64,000 nucleotides of DNA, taken from positions 1-64,000 of the forward strand of contig CAXMMT010000094.1 of assembly GCA_964194555.1 (NCBI GenBank), given 5' to 3'. Below the pieces are notes generated by a model. That model was not told the origin of the DNA. It ran no database searches and saw nothing but the letters and a program-made list of their open reading frames with translations. Within the stretch, counting starts at the first letter, position 1. Each line of letters opens with the position of its first letter. Position numbers and translations under genes: made by a program. Shown piece after piece: positions 34,657 to 43,153 of the stretch. This DNA comes from SZUA-217 sp964194555 (GTDB taxonomy: Bacteria > Actinomycetota > Acidimicrobiia > Spongiisociales > ZC4RG35).

Positions 34657-36444
34657 ATGACCACCGAAGACATCCAACCAACGATCCACGAGGCGATGGC
34701 CCGATTTCGGGCCTCACTGCTTCGTCGTGCGTCCGCTGTGGCTTGGGTGGTTCTCATCATCATCGGTGCCCAGGCCGTTCGCAGCGAAATCTTCGCACTG
34801 CCGGCCTTCTACATACCAATGGCAGGTTTGGCTGTGCTTTTGGTCTCGTCGGCCGCCATCCGGTGGGAAGGTCTCATGGCGACCCAGGCGGCCCCATGGA
34901 TATCCGCTGGCTGGCTTCTCGCTCTCATCGTCGGCATAACGGCCCTCGCCACCATCCCCGAGTTAACTGCCACTGCACAGCCGATCTTGTTTGGCATAGC
35001 TGCGGTATCAGGTCTCCTCCTCACGTGGTGGACCCACGCAATCATCACCGTGACCATCGGGATCGCCATCTCCTACATCGCCTTCACCCTTGGACTGGCC
35101 GATGCCATTCCAGACGTGCTTGCCCCGGTCCTGACCGTCCTGGTGGTCGCTGCCTCGACGGCCCTGGTTGGTTTTGAGTTTGAGAAAGAAGCCCTCGTCT
35201 CGGCGGGAAAGGAGAGCAAGCTCGAGGTCCAGCGTCTCGATTTCGAGCGTCTCTACGCGGTCAGCGCCACTCTGGCTCGCGCCGAATCCCTTTCGGAGAT
35301 CGTCCCACACCTGATCGGGACCATCTGCAAATACCTCGACGCCCAGGTGGGTGTCGTTCTTCTTCACGACGCCGAAATGGCACGTCTCGAGGTGATGAGT
35401 CCAATCTGGGTCAACGGATACCCGCTCGAAACCGAGGAAATAGCAGTCGACATAAACTCGACCAGTGTCGTGGCTCAGACCTATCGCGCCGCCAAACCGA
35501 TACTTGTCAGGCAAATCGACGCCAAAACCGACTCACATGTCTTGCTCAAGGAGCTTGGCCTGAAACAGGCCTTGGTGGCGCCTCTCAAGGTGGAATCCAT
35601 GAGAGTGGGCATCATCGTGGTGGGCGATCCCTACGCCAACGACTTCACGGAAGACCAGTTGGAGCAGTTGGGCTCGCTGGCGGCGCCTGCAGGACTTGTC
35701 CTCAGCCAGATCGGGAGATACGAGGCCCAGGCGGAGATGACGAGACGTCTCGAAGAGGTTGCTCAAATGAAGTCTGACTTTGTCTCGACCGTGAGTCACG
35801 AGTTGCGCAGCCCCCTTACATCGATCATCGGATCGCTGGACACGGTGAATCGGCCCGAGTTGGCGCCGCCAGAGCCCACCTCTCAGCAGCTACTCCTCAG
35901 TGCTCGTCGACAGGCCGGACGTTTGCAGAGACTCATCGAGGACCTGTTGGTGGTGTCGAGGATCGATCGAGGAGCGATCCCGATGCAAATCGAGGCGGTC
36001 CCGATTCGCAAAATCCTCGACGAGGTCAACCGTGTCGTCTCCCTCGAGCCGACGATCAGCGTCGACCCCGAAGGGTTGGAGACGAGGGCAGACCGAGATC
36101 ATCTCTCGCGAGTTCTCATCAATCTGGTCGAGAACGCAGCCAAGTACGCCCCTGACAGTCCCGTCGAGTTGTTTGCATGGGAGCGAAACGGCAAGGCTGT
36201 CATTGCGGTCGTAGACCACGGACCCGGCATCCCGGAGAGCGACAGAGAGCGGGTCTTCGAGAGGTTCATGCAGGTGGACCAGTCGGATACGAGATCCAAA
36301 GGCGGAACGGGACTCGGTCTGTCCATCGTGAAGAGCCTTACCGAGTCGATGAGCGGTTCGGTTCGAATCGAGACGACCGAGGGTGGCGGAGCCACCTTCA
36401 TCGTGGAACTGCCTCTCCCGATCACGATGCCGGCGCAGGCCTGA
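34657..36444 (+). CDS. Membrane sensor histidine kinase with GAF domain
   Basis: A 595-residue kinase. About five transmembrane segments occupy residues 25-175, a coiled linker and a GAF-like domain run from about 195 to 355 (VGVVLLHDAEMARLEVMS), followed by HisKA with phosphoacceptor His381 (STVSHELRSPLTSIIG) and the HATPase domain (DHLSRVLINLVENAAKYAP, VVDHGPGIPESDRERVFERF, GGTGLGLSIVKSL). No response regulator is adjacent, so it is an orphan here. AGGGAGAAG precedes the ATG. It is divergent from the hydrolase/Mur ligase operon and convergent with fabI at seven bases. Confidence 0.93.
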   Translation: MTTEDIQPTIHEAMARFRASLLRRASAVAWVVLIIIGAQAVRSEIFALPAFYIPMAGLAVLLVSSAAIRWEGLMATQAAPWISAGWLLALIVGITALATIPELTATAQPILFGIAAVSGLLLTWWTHAIITVTIGIAISYIAFTLGLADAIPDVLAPVLTVLVVAASTALVGFEFEKEALVSAGKESKLEVQRLDFERLYAVSATLARAESLSEIVPHLIGTICKYLDAQVGVVLLHDAEMARLEVMSPIWVNGYPLETEEIAVDINSTSVVAQTYRAAKPILVRQIDAKTDSHVLLKELGLKQALVAPLKVESMRVGIIVVGDPYANDFTEDQLEQLGSLAAPAGLVLSQIGRYEAQAEMTRRLEEVAQMKSDFVSTVSHELRSPLTSIIGSLDTVNRPELAPPEPTSQQLLLSARRQAGRLQRLIEDLLVVSRIDRGAIPMQIEAVPIRKILDEVNRVVSLEPTISVDPEGLETRADRDHLSRVLINLVENAAKYAPDSPVELFAWERNGKAVIAVVDHGPGIPESDRERVFERFMQVDQSDTRSKGGTGLGLSIVKSLTESMSGSVRIETTEGGGATFIVELPLPITMPAQA

Positions 36445-36451
36445 CGGGGAC

Positions 36452-37237
36452 TCAGGCGCCGTCGCTTCCGGCGGCAACGGCATGGAGCCCACCATCGACA
36501 TGGACGATCTCACCTGAGGTCATTGGTGCCCAGTCGCTGAGAAGCACAGCAACCATTCGGGCTACCGGCTCGGGATCGGTTGCATCCCAGACGAGTGGCG
36601 ATCGCTTCTTCCAGAGCGCATCGAATTGCTCGAAACCGGGGATCGACTTTGCTGCCACCGTGCTCAGCGGCCCAGCGGATACCGCGTTTGCCCGAATATT
36701 GAATGGCCCGAGGTCACGGGCGAGATAGCGGGTCACGCTTTGCAGTGCCGATTTCGCCACGCCCATCCAGTCGTAAGCGGGCCATGCCCTGGTGTTGTCG
36801 AAGTCCAGCGCGACGAGCGACCCACCACCGGCTTCCTTCATCAGCGGTAGCAGCGCCACTGCAAGGGTCTTGTATGAGAAGGCCGAGGTAACAAAAGCGA
36901 TTTGCGCCGACTCCGCCGGCGTATCGAGGAAGTTCCCCCCAAGAGCGTCGGCCGGTGCGAACGCGATGGCATGAAGCGCGCCATCGATCTTGCCCCAACG
37001 CTCGGTCAGGCCGGCGGTAAGAGCATCTACGTGTGCCGGATCGTTGATGTCCAACTCCAGGACATCACATGGTTCCGGGAGTCGATTGACGGATCTCTCG
37101 GTGAGTCGCATGCCCCTGCCGAAGCCGGTGGCGACTATCTCGGCACCCTCCTCCTGGACGATGCGGGCGACATGCCACGCGATGGAGTCGTCTGTGAGCA
37201 CACCGGTGATGAGCAGCTTCTTGCCTTCCAGCAACAT
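36452..37237 (-). CDS. fabI: Enoyl-[acyl-carrier-protein] reductase, InhA/FabI type
   Basis: NADH-dependent enzyme that reduces the trans-2-enoyl-ACP intermediate in fatty-acid elongation. The 261 residues follow the mycobacterial InhA pattern more than E. coli FabI: LITGVLTDDSIAWHVARIVQ, VATGFGRGMRLTERSVNRLP, DFDNTRAWPAYDWMGVAKSA with the catalytic Tyr and Lys six residues apart, and VSAGPLSTVAAKSIPGF. Drug response is not predictable. Its start shares one base with the stop of a small membrane-protein gene upstream. Confidence 0.94.
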   Translation of the reverse strand: MLLEGKKLLITGVLTDDSIAWHVARIVQEEGAEIVATGFGRGMRLTERSVNRLPEPCDVLELDINDPAHVDALTAGLTERWGKIDGALHAIAFAPADALGGNFLDTPAESAQIAFVTSAFSYKTLAVALLPLMKEAGGGSLVALDFDNTRAWPAYDWMGVAKSALQSVTRYLARDLGPFNIRANAVSAGPLSTVAAKSIPGFEQFDALWKKRSPLVWDATDPEPVARMVAVLLSDWAPMTSGEIVHVDGGLHAVAAGSDGA

Positions 37238-37596
37238 CAGAAATTGCCTCCAAACGTCATTATCCCTCGGATTCCAAGACCCATCGTGAACAGTAGGAGA
37301 AGGCCGTAGTACAGCGCGGGACGTTTCCGGAATTGCGCCCTATAGATGTAGACGAACGTGAAGGTCACCGCTATTACGATCCCGTAAAAGACGTGCTGAT
37401 TACCCGGGTCGACACCCCGGGACATGACGTATACACCAATCACGATCTGGGCGAGCAGTCCTGCGGTGGCGGCGCCTACCGCCCAATAGAACGACTTGGG
37501 GATCCTCTCTCGTCTCGCCATGAGAACACCCCAGAGACCGATCACACCGCTGAACCCTGCGGCGATGAAACCCCAGGTCATGTGGATCGAACTCAT
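37237..37596 (-). CDS. Small four-helix membrane protein
   Basis: A 119-residue protein of about four transmembrane segments (TWGFIAAGFSGVIGLWGVLM, FYWAVGAATAGLLAQIVIGV, VFYGIVIAVTFTFVYIYRA, LYYGLLLLFTMGLGIRGIM). I do not recognise the family. Its TGA shares a base with the fabI ATG, so the two are probably one transcript. The histidine and arginine near membrane borders (Gln-His at about residue 67) are not enough to suggest haem binding. Confidence 0.75.
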   Translation of the reverse strand: MSSIHMTWGFIAAGFSGVIGLWGVLMARRERIPKSFYWAVGAATAGLLAQIVIGVYVMSRGVDPGNQHVFYGIVIAVTFTFVYIYRAQFRKRPALYYGLLLLFTMGLGIRGIMTFGGNF

Positions 37597-37663
37597 GAAA
37601 TGAGCTTAGGGGCCTACCTCGATGGTGCCCGCCCTGGGAGTACAATCGGTTCAGGAGGCACCC

Positions 37664-37927
37664 ATGTTCGAGGCAATTCAGTTCATCGAGCGGCCGGGCA
37701 GGCCAGAACCCATGGAAAGCCATCTGGGCGAGTTCGACGACGAGATGGACGCGGTCGAGGCGGCGCGCGACGCCCGCAGAGAGTTCATGACCGGCAACGA
37801 GACAGAATACGCCTGGTGGGTAGTGCGGCAACAAGGCGCCCAGCTCGCCAACTTCATCGCCGATTCCAAGAGCCACAAGGAGTTCGTGCTCGACCTGACT
37901 TCCGGTGAGTTGGTCGAGATCACCTAG
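37664..37927 (+). CDS. Small conserved-looking hypothetical protein
   Basis: An 87-residue acidic soluble protein, starting at ATG 37664 behind AGGAGG. It reads MFEAIQFIERPGRPEPMESH, then EMDAVEAARDARREFM, YAWWVVRQQGAQLANFI and DLTSGELVEIT. The layout (strand, helix, strand with Trp-Trp-Val, terminal strand) suggests a compact alpha/beta protein. Function unknown. An upstream in-frame ATG lacks a ribosome site. Confidence 0.75.
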   Translation: MFEAIQFIERPGRPEPMESHLGEFDDEMDAVEAARDARREFMTGNETEYAWWVVRQQGAQLANFIADSKSHKEFVLDLTSGELVEIT

Positions 37928-37984
37928 TGACAGACCACCAGGGGGCTCGCCCGGTTCCGATCACCACTAACTAATGTCCGTGCC

Positions 37985-38797
37985 ATGGAGGATGAGGGGC
38001 GAGGATCGACTCGCGATCAGGACAAGACTGAGTACTGGCGTAGCGTCCTCAACGGAGATGACAAGGGCCTGCGTATTGCGCAGCAGCGCTTCGGGAAAAT
38101 GCAGGCACCGCCTCGATGCAAACTCTGCCGGGCCCCTTTCGCGGGGCCGTATGTCCCAATCCTTCGTCTCGCCGGGTTCAAGAGATGGGATCTGAATCAA
38201 CAACTCTGCCGGAGATGCTTTGGTCGTGTCGAAGACCATCAAGGTGGTGCCGAAATACCGGTGTCTGTCTTGTATGCCGACATCCGCGGCTCGACCACGA
38301 TTGCCGAAACCACATCCTCCGTCGACTTCACGCGGATGCTCAATCAGTTCTACAAGGTGGTCACGGAGGCAGTCGACGCGGAGATGGGCGCAATCGACCA
38401 CATGGCAGGAGACGGGATCATGGTGATGTGGGTTCCTGCCTTCGTCGATGAGCACCACGCCAAACACGCCATTGCCGCTGGACGACGGATCCTTCAGGGG
38501 TTCCCGGACATGGCGACGCTACCGGTGGGTGTCGGAGTGCATACCGGGGAGGCGTATGTGGGAGTGGTTGGCGAAGCCGGAGCGCGCAACTTCACGGTCC
38601 TCGGCGACACGCCCAACACAGTGGCCAGGCTCAGTTCGGCCGCCGGGGCCGGAGAGCTGGTGATGAGCGAGGCTGCAGCTACAGCGGCCGGCGTGGAGAC
38701 AGCCAACCTCCAACACCTCATGCTGGACCTGAAAGGCAAGTCCGACCCCTTCCCGGCATGGATCGAGAGAGCTGTCGATGTCGAGGAAAGTGAATGA
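37985..38797 (+). CDS. Class III adenylate/guanylate cyclase with N-terminal zinc knuckle
   Basis: A 270-residue soluble cyclase. Residues about 45-80 hold two CxxC pairs (CKLC and CRRC, 24 residues apart from the inner cysteines), probably a zinc-binding knuckle. The catalytic domain starts at VSVLYADIRGSTTIAE, with the second metal aspartate in MAGDGIMVMW, GVGVHTGEAYVGVVG and the transition-state Asn and Arg in NFTVLGDTPNTVARL. Catalytic residues are all present, so it is likely active; the nucleotide is unknown. Its TGA overlaps the start of a SnoaL-like gene. Confidence 0.9.
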   Translation: MEDEGRGSTRDQDKTEYWRSVLNGDDKGLRIAQQRFGKMQAPPRCKLCRAPFAGPYVPILRLAGFKRWDLNQQLCRRCFGRVEDHQGGAEIPVSVLYADIRGSTTIAETTSSVDFTRMLNQFYKVVTEAVDAEMGAIDHMAGDGIMVMWVPAFVDEHHAKHAIAAGRRILQGFPDMATLPVGVGVHTGEAYVGVVGEAGARNFTVLGDTPNTVARLSSAAGAGELVMSEAAATAAGVETANLQHLMLDLKGKSDPFPAWIERAVDVEESE

Positions 38798-39231
38798 GTA
38801 ATCGTCAAGTCATCGAGAGCTACTGGACCGCTTTCGTGGAAGGGGATCTGGAGACACTCGAGAGACTCGTTCACCCTGACATCGTGGTCACCTACCCACA
38901 GTCGGGTGAGGTGATTCGGGGTCGCGAGAACTACATGGCCACTATCCGCAACTACCCGATAGCGCTTCCAGAAGGTGTCGGCGTCAAACTCGAAGGAACG
39001 TCTGAAACAGCCTCAGTGTCTTCTCCACTGCCCTTTGGAATGCCGGTGATCACCGTTGCAGCTGGCAGCGACGTGTTCGTAGGGGAGGCGGTATACAACT
39101 ATCCCAACGGTGAGGTGTTCCACGTTGCCGCCATCATCAAGATCCGCGAGGGCATGATCGGGGAGGAAACCACCTACTTCGCGGCCCCATTTGATGCTCC
39201 GGAATGGCGCAGCCAATGGGTGGAGAGCTGA
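38794..39231 (+). CDS. SnoaL-like (NTF2-fold) protein
   Basis: A 145-residue protein of the SnoaL/ketosteroid-isomerase-like superfamily: MSNRQVIESYWTAFVEGDLE, LVHPDIVVTYPQSGEVIRG, ENYMATIRNYP and the beta-sheet VFHVAAIIKIREGMIGEETT with YFAAPFDAPEWRSQWVE at the C-terminus. Such proteins are small-molecule isomerases or ligand-binding proteins, often encoded beside regulators. It is translationally coupled to the cyclase by a four-base overlap. The ligand is unknown. Confidence 0.85.
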   Translation: MSNRQVIESYWTAFVEGDLETLERLVHPDIVVTYPQSGEVIRGRENYMATIRNYPIALPEGVGVKLEGTSETASVSSPLPFGMPVITVAAGSDVFVGEAVYNYPNGEVFHVAAIIKIREGMIGEETTYFAAPFDAPEWRSQWVES

Positions 39232-39275
39232 TCACCACTTCGGTCTATCGGTCACCGACTCCTAACCTGGCTCTT

Positions 39276-40163
39276 GTGAAACGATGGCTCTGGCTACCGC
39301 CCCTGATCGTGGCCGGTGTCATCTCCGCCTTTCCGAGAATCCTTGCGCGCGTCTTCGCCCCACCGCAGCGAGCAACCGAGCAGTCCCCCGCCGATCTTGA
39401 CTTACCCGGAGAGCAAGTCTGGCTTCGCAGTGTCAATGGCACCAGACTCCATGGCTGGTTCATCCCCGTTGATCGCACCGCGCCAGCTGTCGTCGTCCTC
39501 CACGGTTGGGGTGGGAACGCCGCCCTGATGCTTCCGATGGCACCACATCTCCACCGCGCCGGATTTCACGCGCTCTTCCTCGATGCCCGCAACCACGGTT
39601 TCTCTGAGCACGACCGTTTCATGTCGATGCCCAGGTTCGCCGAGGATCTCGATGTCGCCGCCGAATGGCTCGACGCCTACGCGGATGTGACATCAATCGG
39701 TGTCATCGGACATTCGGTCGGGGCCGGTGCGGCCATCCTCAGCGCATCCCGGAGTGATCGGTTCGCCGCAGTGGTGTCGGTCTCTTCCTTCTCTCATCCC
39801 GGGGAGATGATGAGGGAGCAGATGGACCGAATCCCGTCCCCACTTCTCGATCTGCTTCTCGGCTACATCCAGCGGCTCATCGGATACCGTTTTGACGACT
39901 TCGCCCCTCGTCACACGATCCTCTTCGTGAAGGCCCCCATCATGCTGGTGCACGGCGATTCCGATGAGGTGGTCCCGATCCGAAGCCTCGGGGAGCTCGC
40001 GGCGGCGAGACCGGATGCCAAAGTGGTCATTGTCAAGGGGGGCGGGCATAGCGATCTGGGTCCGTTCGACCCCTTCCTGGTTCAGATCACTGACTTCCTC
40101 AACCGTCACCTGGCAACGGCCGTCCCTATTCGTCCATCAACAGGTCTGAGTACTCGTCCCTGA
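39276..40163 (+). CDS. Alpha/beta hydrolase with N-terminal membrane anchor
   Basis: A 295-residue hydrolase. A GTG start gives an N-terminal hydrophobic helix (WLWLPPLIVAGVISAFPRIL), then the catalytic domain with VVLHGWGGNAALML, nucleophile Ser in VIGHSVGAGAA, acid in LVHGDSDEVVP and the histidine in KGGGHSDLGPFD. It belongs to the BAAT/serine aminopeptidase S33-like group. An ATG at 39204 would overlap the SnoaL-like gene by 28 bases and is less likely. The 3' end overlaps the convergent acyl-CoA synthetase gene by 38 bases. Confidence 0.85.
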   Translation: MKRWLWLPPLIVAGVISAFPRILARVFAPPQRATEQSPADLDLPGEQVWLRSVNGTRLHGWFIPVDRTAPAVVVLHGWGGNAALMLPMAPHLHRAGFHALFLDARNHGFSEHDRFMSMPRFAEDLDVAAEWLDAYADVTSIGVIGHSVGAGAAILSASRSDRFAAVVSVSSFSHPGEMMREQMDRIPSPLLDLLLGYIQRLIGYRFDDFAPRHTILFVKAPIMLVHGDSDEVVPIRSLGELAAARPDAKVVIVKGGGHSDLGPFDPFLVQITDFLNRHLATAVPIRPSTGLSTRP

Positions 40164-41739
40164 CCACCTTCTTGTCGAACTTGCCGGTGCCCGTCTTGGG
40201 GATCTCGTCGATGAACACGACCTTGTCGGGCAACCACCAGTCGGCGACCCGTCCTTTGAGATGATCCAGCAACTCCTGTTCTGTCACCTCGGGCCCCTGT
40301 GCCCGAACCACGAACGCGGCCGGCCGTTCCTGCCACTTGAGATGCTTCAAGCCGACCACAGTGGCCTCGGCGACCTGTGGATGAGCCATCAGCTCGTTCT
40401 CCAGATCCAATGAGGAGATCCACTCTCCTCCCGACTTGATGACATCTTTCGCCCGGTCGGTGATTCGTATGTACCCCTCGGGCGTGATCTTGCAGACATC
40501 TCCCGTCTTCAGCCAACCGTCCACAAAGGACTCCGCAGTGCGATCGTCCTTGTAGTACTCGGCGGCGATCCAGGGTCCCCGAATCAGGAGCTCTCCGAAC
40601 GCCTCGCCGTCTTGGGGAAGCTCCTCCCCCTCCTCATCGACGATCTTCACCTGGAGACCGGTGACGGGAAGCCCTGCTGTCTCCAATCGGTCCAGTTGAT
40701 CTTCCAGATCCCAATCTTCCATGTGCGGCTTGAGCACCGCCGTCGAGGCGATCGGGTTGGTCTCGGTCATGCCCCATCCCTGGATCAGCCGAATTCCACG
40801 CTCCGTCCAATACCACTTGATCATCGATCTCGGCACGGCCGACCCACCACAGAGAAAAGCGCGGATCGAGGATGTGTCGGCCTCCGGATGTGCGGTCAGG
40901 TATTGCTGAATCCCCAGCCAAACCGTCGGTACGCCGGCGCTGAAGGTCACCTTCTCGTCGGCAAAGAGCTTGACGATGCCCTCCGGTGACAAATCCGGCC
41001 CTGGATATGTCAGCTTGGCTCCCTGAGTGACGGCCTCGAAGGTGTAACCCCATGCGGCCGCGTGGAACATCGGGACCACTGGCAGCACGTTGTCGCTCGG
41101 CCCCATGGCGATGTTTGCCAGGTTGGAGATCGTGTGTACGTATGTGGACCGCTGCGTGTAGGCAACTCCCTTGGGGTGTCCGGTCGTACCTGAGCTGTAG
41201 CAGAGCATCATCGGTGAGCGCTCGTCGAGAAGCGGCCACTGACCGTGTTCGGTCTGATCACCGATCAAATCCTCGTAGGCAATCGACCCGGCGATCGCGT
41301 CACTTGCCTGGTCTCCGAGGATCACCCAGGTCTTGATGGTCTCGAGTTTGTCCACCAGAGGAGCGATGAGCGGGACCAGATCAGGATCGACAAACATAGC
41401 TCTGTCCTCGGCGTGGTTGATGATGTAGACAATCTGGTCAGCAAACAACCGCAGATTGACTGTGTGACAAACACGCCCGGTATTGGCTGTCGCCCAATAC
41501 AGCTCATGGTGTCGCTGGTTGTTCCAGGCGAAAGTGCCGACGGCATCCCCAATCTCCAGACCCAAGACGTCCATCGCCGAGGCGAGCTTGCGCACCCGAA
41601 CATCAGTGGACCCATACGTCGATCGAGAGATGGATCGGTCCGACTCGACCGAGACGATCTCCTGGTCGGGATGGATCCATACCGCATGGTCGTAGAGAGT
41701 GGACATCAGAAGCGGGAAGTCGTCCTGCATGTGTGGCAT
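40126..41739 (-). CDS. AMP-dependent (fatty) acyl-CoA synthetase
   Basis: A 537-residue ANL-superfamily ligase that activates a carboxylic acid with ATP and CoA, probably medium- or long-chain fatty acid. Visible are the P-loop CYSSGTTGHPKGVAYTQRS, the acyl-binding region VVPMFHAAAWGYTFEAV, QGWGMTETNPIAS, GWLKTGDVCKITPEGYIRI, DRAKDVIKSGGEWISSLDLE and the C-terminal catalytic lysine in IPKTGTGKFDKK. Substrate chain length is not certain. Its start shares one base with the stop of the PH-domain gene. Confidence 0.92.
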   Translation of the reverse strand: MPHMQDDFPLLMSTLYDHAVWIHPDQEIVSVESDRSISRSTYGSTDVRVRKLASAMDVLGLEIGDAVGTFAWNNQRHHELYWATANTGRVCHTVNLRLFADQIVYIINHAEDRAMFVDPDLVPLIAPLVDKLETIKTWVILGDQASDAIAGSIAYEDLIGDQTEHGQWPLLDERSPMMLCYSSGTTGHPKGVAYTQRSTYVHTISNLANIAMGPSDNVLPVVPMFHAAAWGYTFEAVTQGAKLTYPGPDLSPEGIVKLFADEKVTFSAGVPTVWLGIQQYLTAHPEADTSSIRAFLCGGSAVPRSMIKWYWTERGIRLIQGWGMTETNPIASTAVLKPHMEDWDLEDQLDRLETAGLPVTGLQVKIVDEEGEELPQDGEAFGELLIRGPWIAAEYYKDDRTAESFVDGWLKTGDVCKITPEGYIRITDRAKDVIKSGGEWISSLDLENELMAHPQVAEATVVGLKHLKWQERPAAFVVRAQGPEVTEQELLDHLKGRVADWWLPDKVVFIDEIPKTGTGKFDKKVVRDEYSDLLMDE

Positions 41740-42344
41740 CAGCTACCTCCAAGGAGCTTGGCTTTCTCGGTTTCGAACTCTTGGTCAGTCAGTTTTTCCT
41801 GGTCGTGGAGACGGGAGAGCTTCTCGAGTTGGGACGCGGTCGACTCGGAGGCCGCCGGTGTAGCCCCACCCTCCATGTGAAGTTTTCGCTGCTCACGCAC
41901 GCCGTAGATCAGCGCCTGGACTTCCTCTGGCGATGGAATGTCGCGGTATCGGGTCTGACCATGAGTCCCGGCCGACTCGATCAGCAGGTCGCCGGTCTTG
42001 TAGATGCGCTCGAAGATCGTCTGGCTGAATGCGACATCGTTGATCACCTCGAGGGAAATCTCCTTCCCACGCTTGGCTATCCAACCGGCTCGATAGATCA
42101 CCCGCTCATTGGTGATGACGTGGTGGGTGGTCAGCCAGCGGGTAACACCCCGAGCTATCAGAGCAATCACACCCACAATCAATAGCGATACGACCCACGC
42201 GGGAGTGCTCACGCTGATGAGGAGCCCGCCGAGTACCACGCCAAGAAGAACCAGGAGACCTTCTCTGAGGAGACGGGACCAATGGGGGCGGAATTGTGCT
42301 TCTATCTTCTCGCCGGAGTTGAGTAGACGCTCGGGGTAGCCCAT
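41739..42344 (-). CDS. Membrane PH-domain (bPH2-like) protein with SHOCT tail
   Basis: A 201-residue membrane protein. Two adjacent hydrophobic segments (GLLVLLGVVLGGLLISV, WVVSLLIVGVIALIARGV) are followed by a bacterial PH-type domain with TTHHVITNERVIYRAGWIAK and EISLEVINDVAFSQTIFER, then a short linker and the C-terminal SHOCT motif (LEKLSRLHDQEKLTDQEFETEKAKLL). PH-type membrane proteins of this sort are widespread and of unknown role; SHOCT tails mediate oligomerisation. Start ATG 42344; upstream lies the long repeat-rich gap. Confidence 0.88.
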   Translation of the reverse strand: MGYPERLLNSGEKIEAQFRPHWSRLLREGLLVLLGVVLGGLLISVSTPAWVVSLLIVGVIALIARGVTRWLTTHHVITNERVIYRAGWIAKRGKEISLEVINDVAFSQTIFERIYKTGDLLIESAGTHGQTRYRDIPSPEEVQALIYGVREQRKLHMEGGATPAASESTASQLEKLSRLHDQEKLTDQEFETEKAKLLGGS

Positions 42345-42390
42345 GACCGCGGAGCCTAACGGTGAGACCTTGGACGGTGCCTGTCCAGGC

Positions 42391-42443
42391 GCGAGAAACC
42401 CCGAGGGAGTCTTGGCCGAAGCCTCAACCCTCTCGGGGTTCTC
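42391..42443. repeat. Hairpin repeat E, copy 1
   Basis: GAGAAACCCCGAGGG (42393-42407) is followed after a short spacer by its near reverse complement CCCTCTCGGGGTTCTC (42428-42443), with TTGGCCGAAGCCTCAA between. A second copy in the same orientation lies at 42889-42973. The palindrome would fold into a strong stem in RNA from either strand. No adjacent T-tract, so it is not an ordinary terminator. Confidence 0.8.
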
Positions 42444-42444
42444 T

Positions 42445-42790
42445 ATCCCGTTCGTCGTCCGGCCGGGGACCGGACTTCGATCAGGTTTCGCCGTTGGCCG
42501 AAGCCAGCGGCTATGCGATCCGAGGACCGCTCTCCCCGTTTCCGAGGAGGTTGCAGACCTTGCGGCCTGCTAGCCGTCAGTCCGCTCGACGATCCCGAAG
42601 GATCCCCGCTCGGTCTGCCGACCGCCCGTTGCCTCCGGTTTCCCTTCGGCTTCGGGTTGAACCTTCCTTCCGGTTTCCCGTCTCTCCGGTTCGACCTTCC
42701 GGCCGGTTTCCCGACCTTCCGGCCTGACCAACCCGACGGTCTCCCGTCGTTTTGGCCCGTCGGAGGGTCTCCCCTTCGACATGACCGGAA
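42445..42790 (-). ncRNA. Candidate structured non-coding RNA or structured leader
   Basis: Read on the minus strand this stretch contains several compact hairpins with stable tetraloops: two with C(UUCG)G loops (42591-42604 and 42493-42508), one with a GCAA loop (42553-42570), one GGUCGG-GAAA-CCGGCC stem near 42700-42715, and a CUCCUC/GGGGAG hairpin at 42532-42549. The loops are GNRA or UUCG only on the minus strand. GGGAAACCGG occurs three times in degenerate tandem units of roughly 20-35 bases. It lies just upstream of the minus-strand PH-domain gene, so it could be that operon's leader or an independent RNA. Boundaries are approximate. Confidence 0.4.
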
Positions 42791-42888
42791 AAGTAGACCA
42801 TCCCGATACCTTCCACAAGCCAGAAACCTGATTGTTTTTCGCGAACTGGGTTCTCTTTTCGCGACCCCGCAATTTCGCCAATGAGAAT

Positions 42889-42973
42889 GCGAGAAACCCC
42901 GAGGAAGTCCTGACCGAAGCCCGCCTAGGCCGAAGCCTCCTAGGGCCGAAGTCTCAACCCTCTCGGGGTTCTC
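42889..42973. repeat. Hairpin repeat E, copy 2
   Basis: Same ends as copy 1 (GCGAGAAACCCCGAGG left, CTCAACCCTCTCGGGGTTCTC-type right end), same orientation, but with about 32 extra bases in the spacer made of repeated CCGAAG and CCTAGG words. The two copies flank the candidate RNA as direct repeats about 500 bases apart. The remaining gap up to 43153 shows no gene. Confidence 0.8.
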
Positions 42974-43153
42974 ACTGCCACTTCGCCGGGAAAGCGGGCC
43001 CCCGACTGGGCGACAAATCCGAACATACGTAACTCCGACATGAGCGTCAAGGAGCACCGGCTCAATGTTTTCGCGCCCTGGAAGAACGTCTCGCGGATCA
43101 TCCCCGATCAGATTCGGACGGGTGTCGAGTAAGGCCCAGTTAGCGTCATTCGG

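Noticed and set aside
42570..42881. 103-codon minus-strand frame with repeated RRETGRKV-like units
   Set aside because: The repeats come from the degenerate GGGAAACCGG tandem units; it starts at TTG without a ribosome site, and RNA structure explains the pattern better. Not excluded.
42840..42975. GAGGAAGTCC resembling the P4 region of RNase P RNA
   Set aside because: It falls inside hairpin repeat copy 2, and the other RNase P landmarks are missing.
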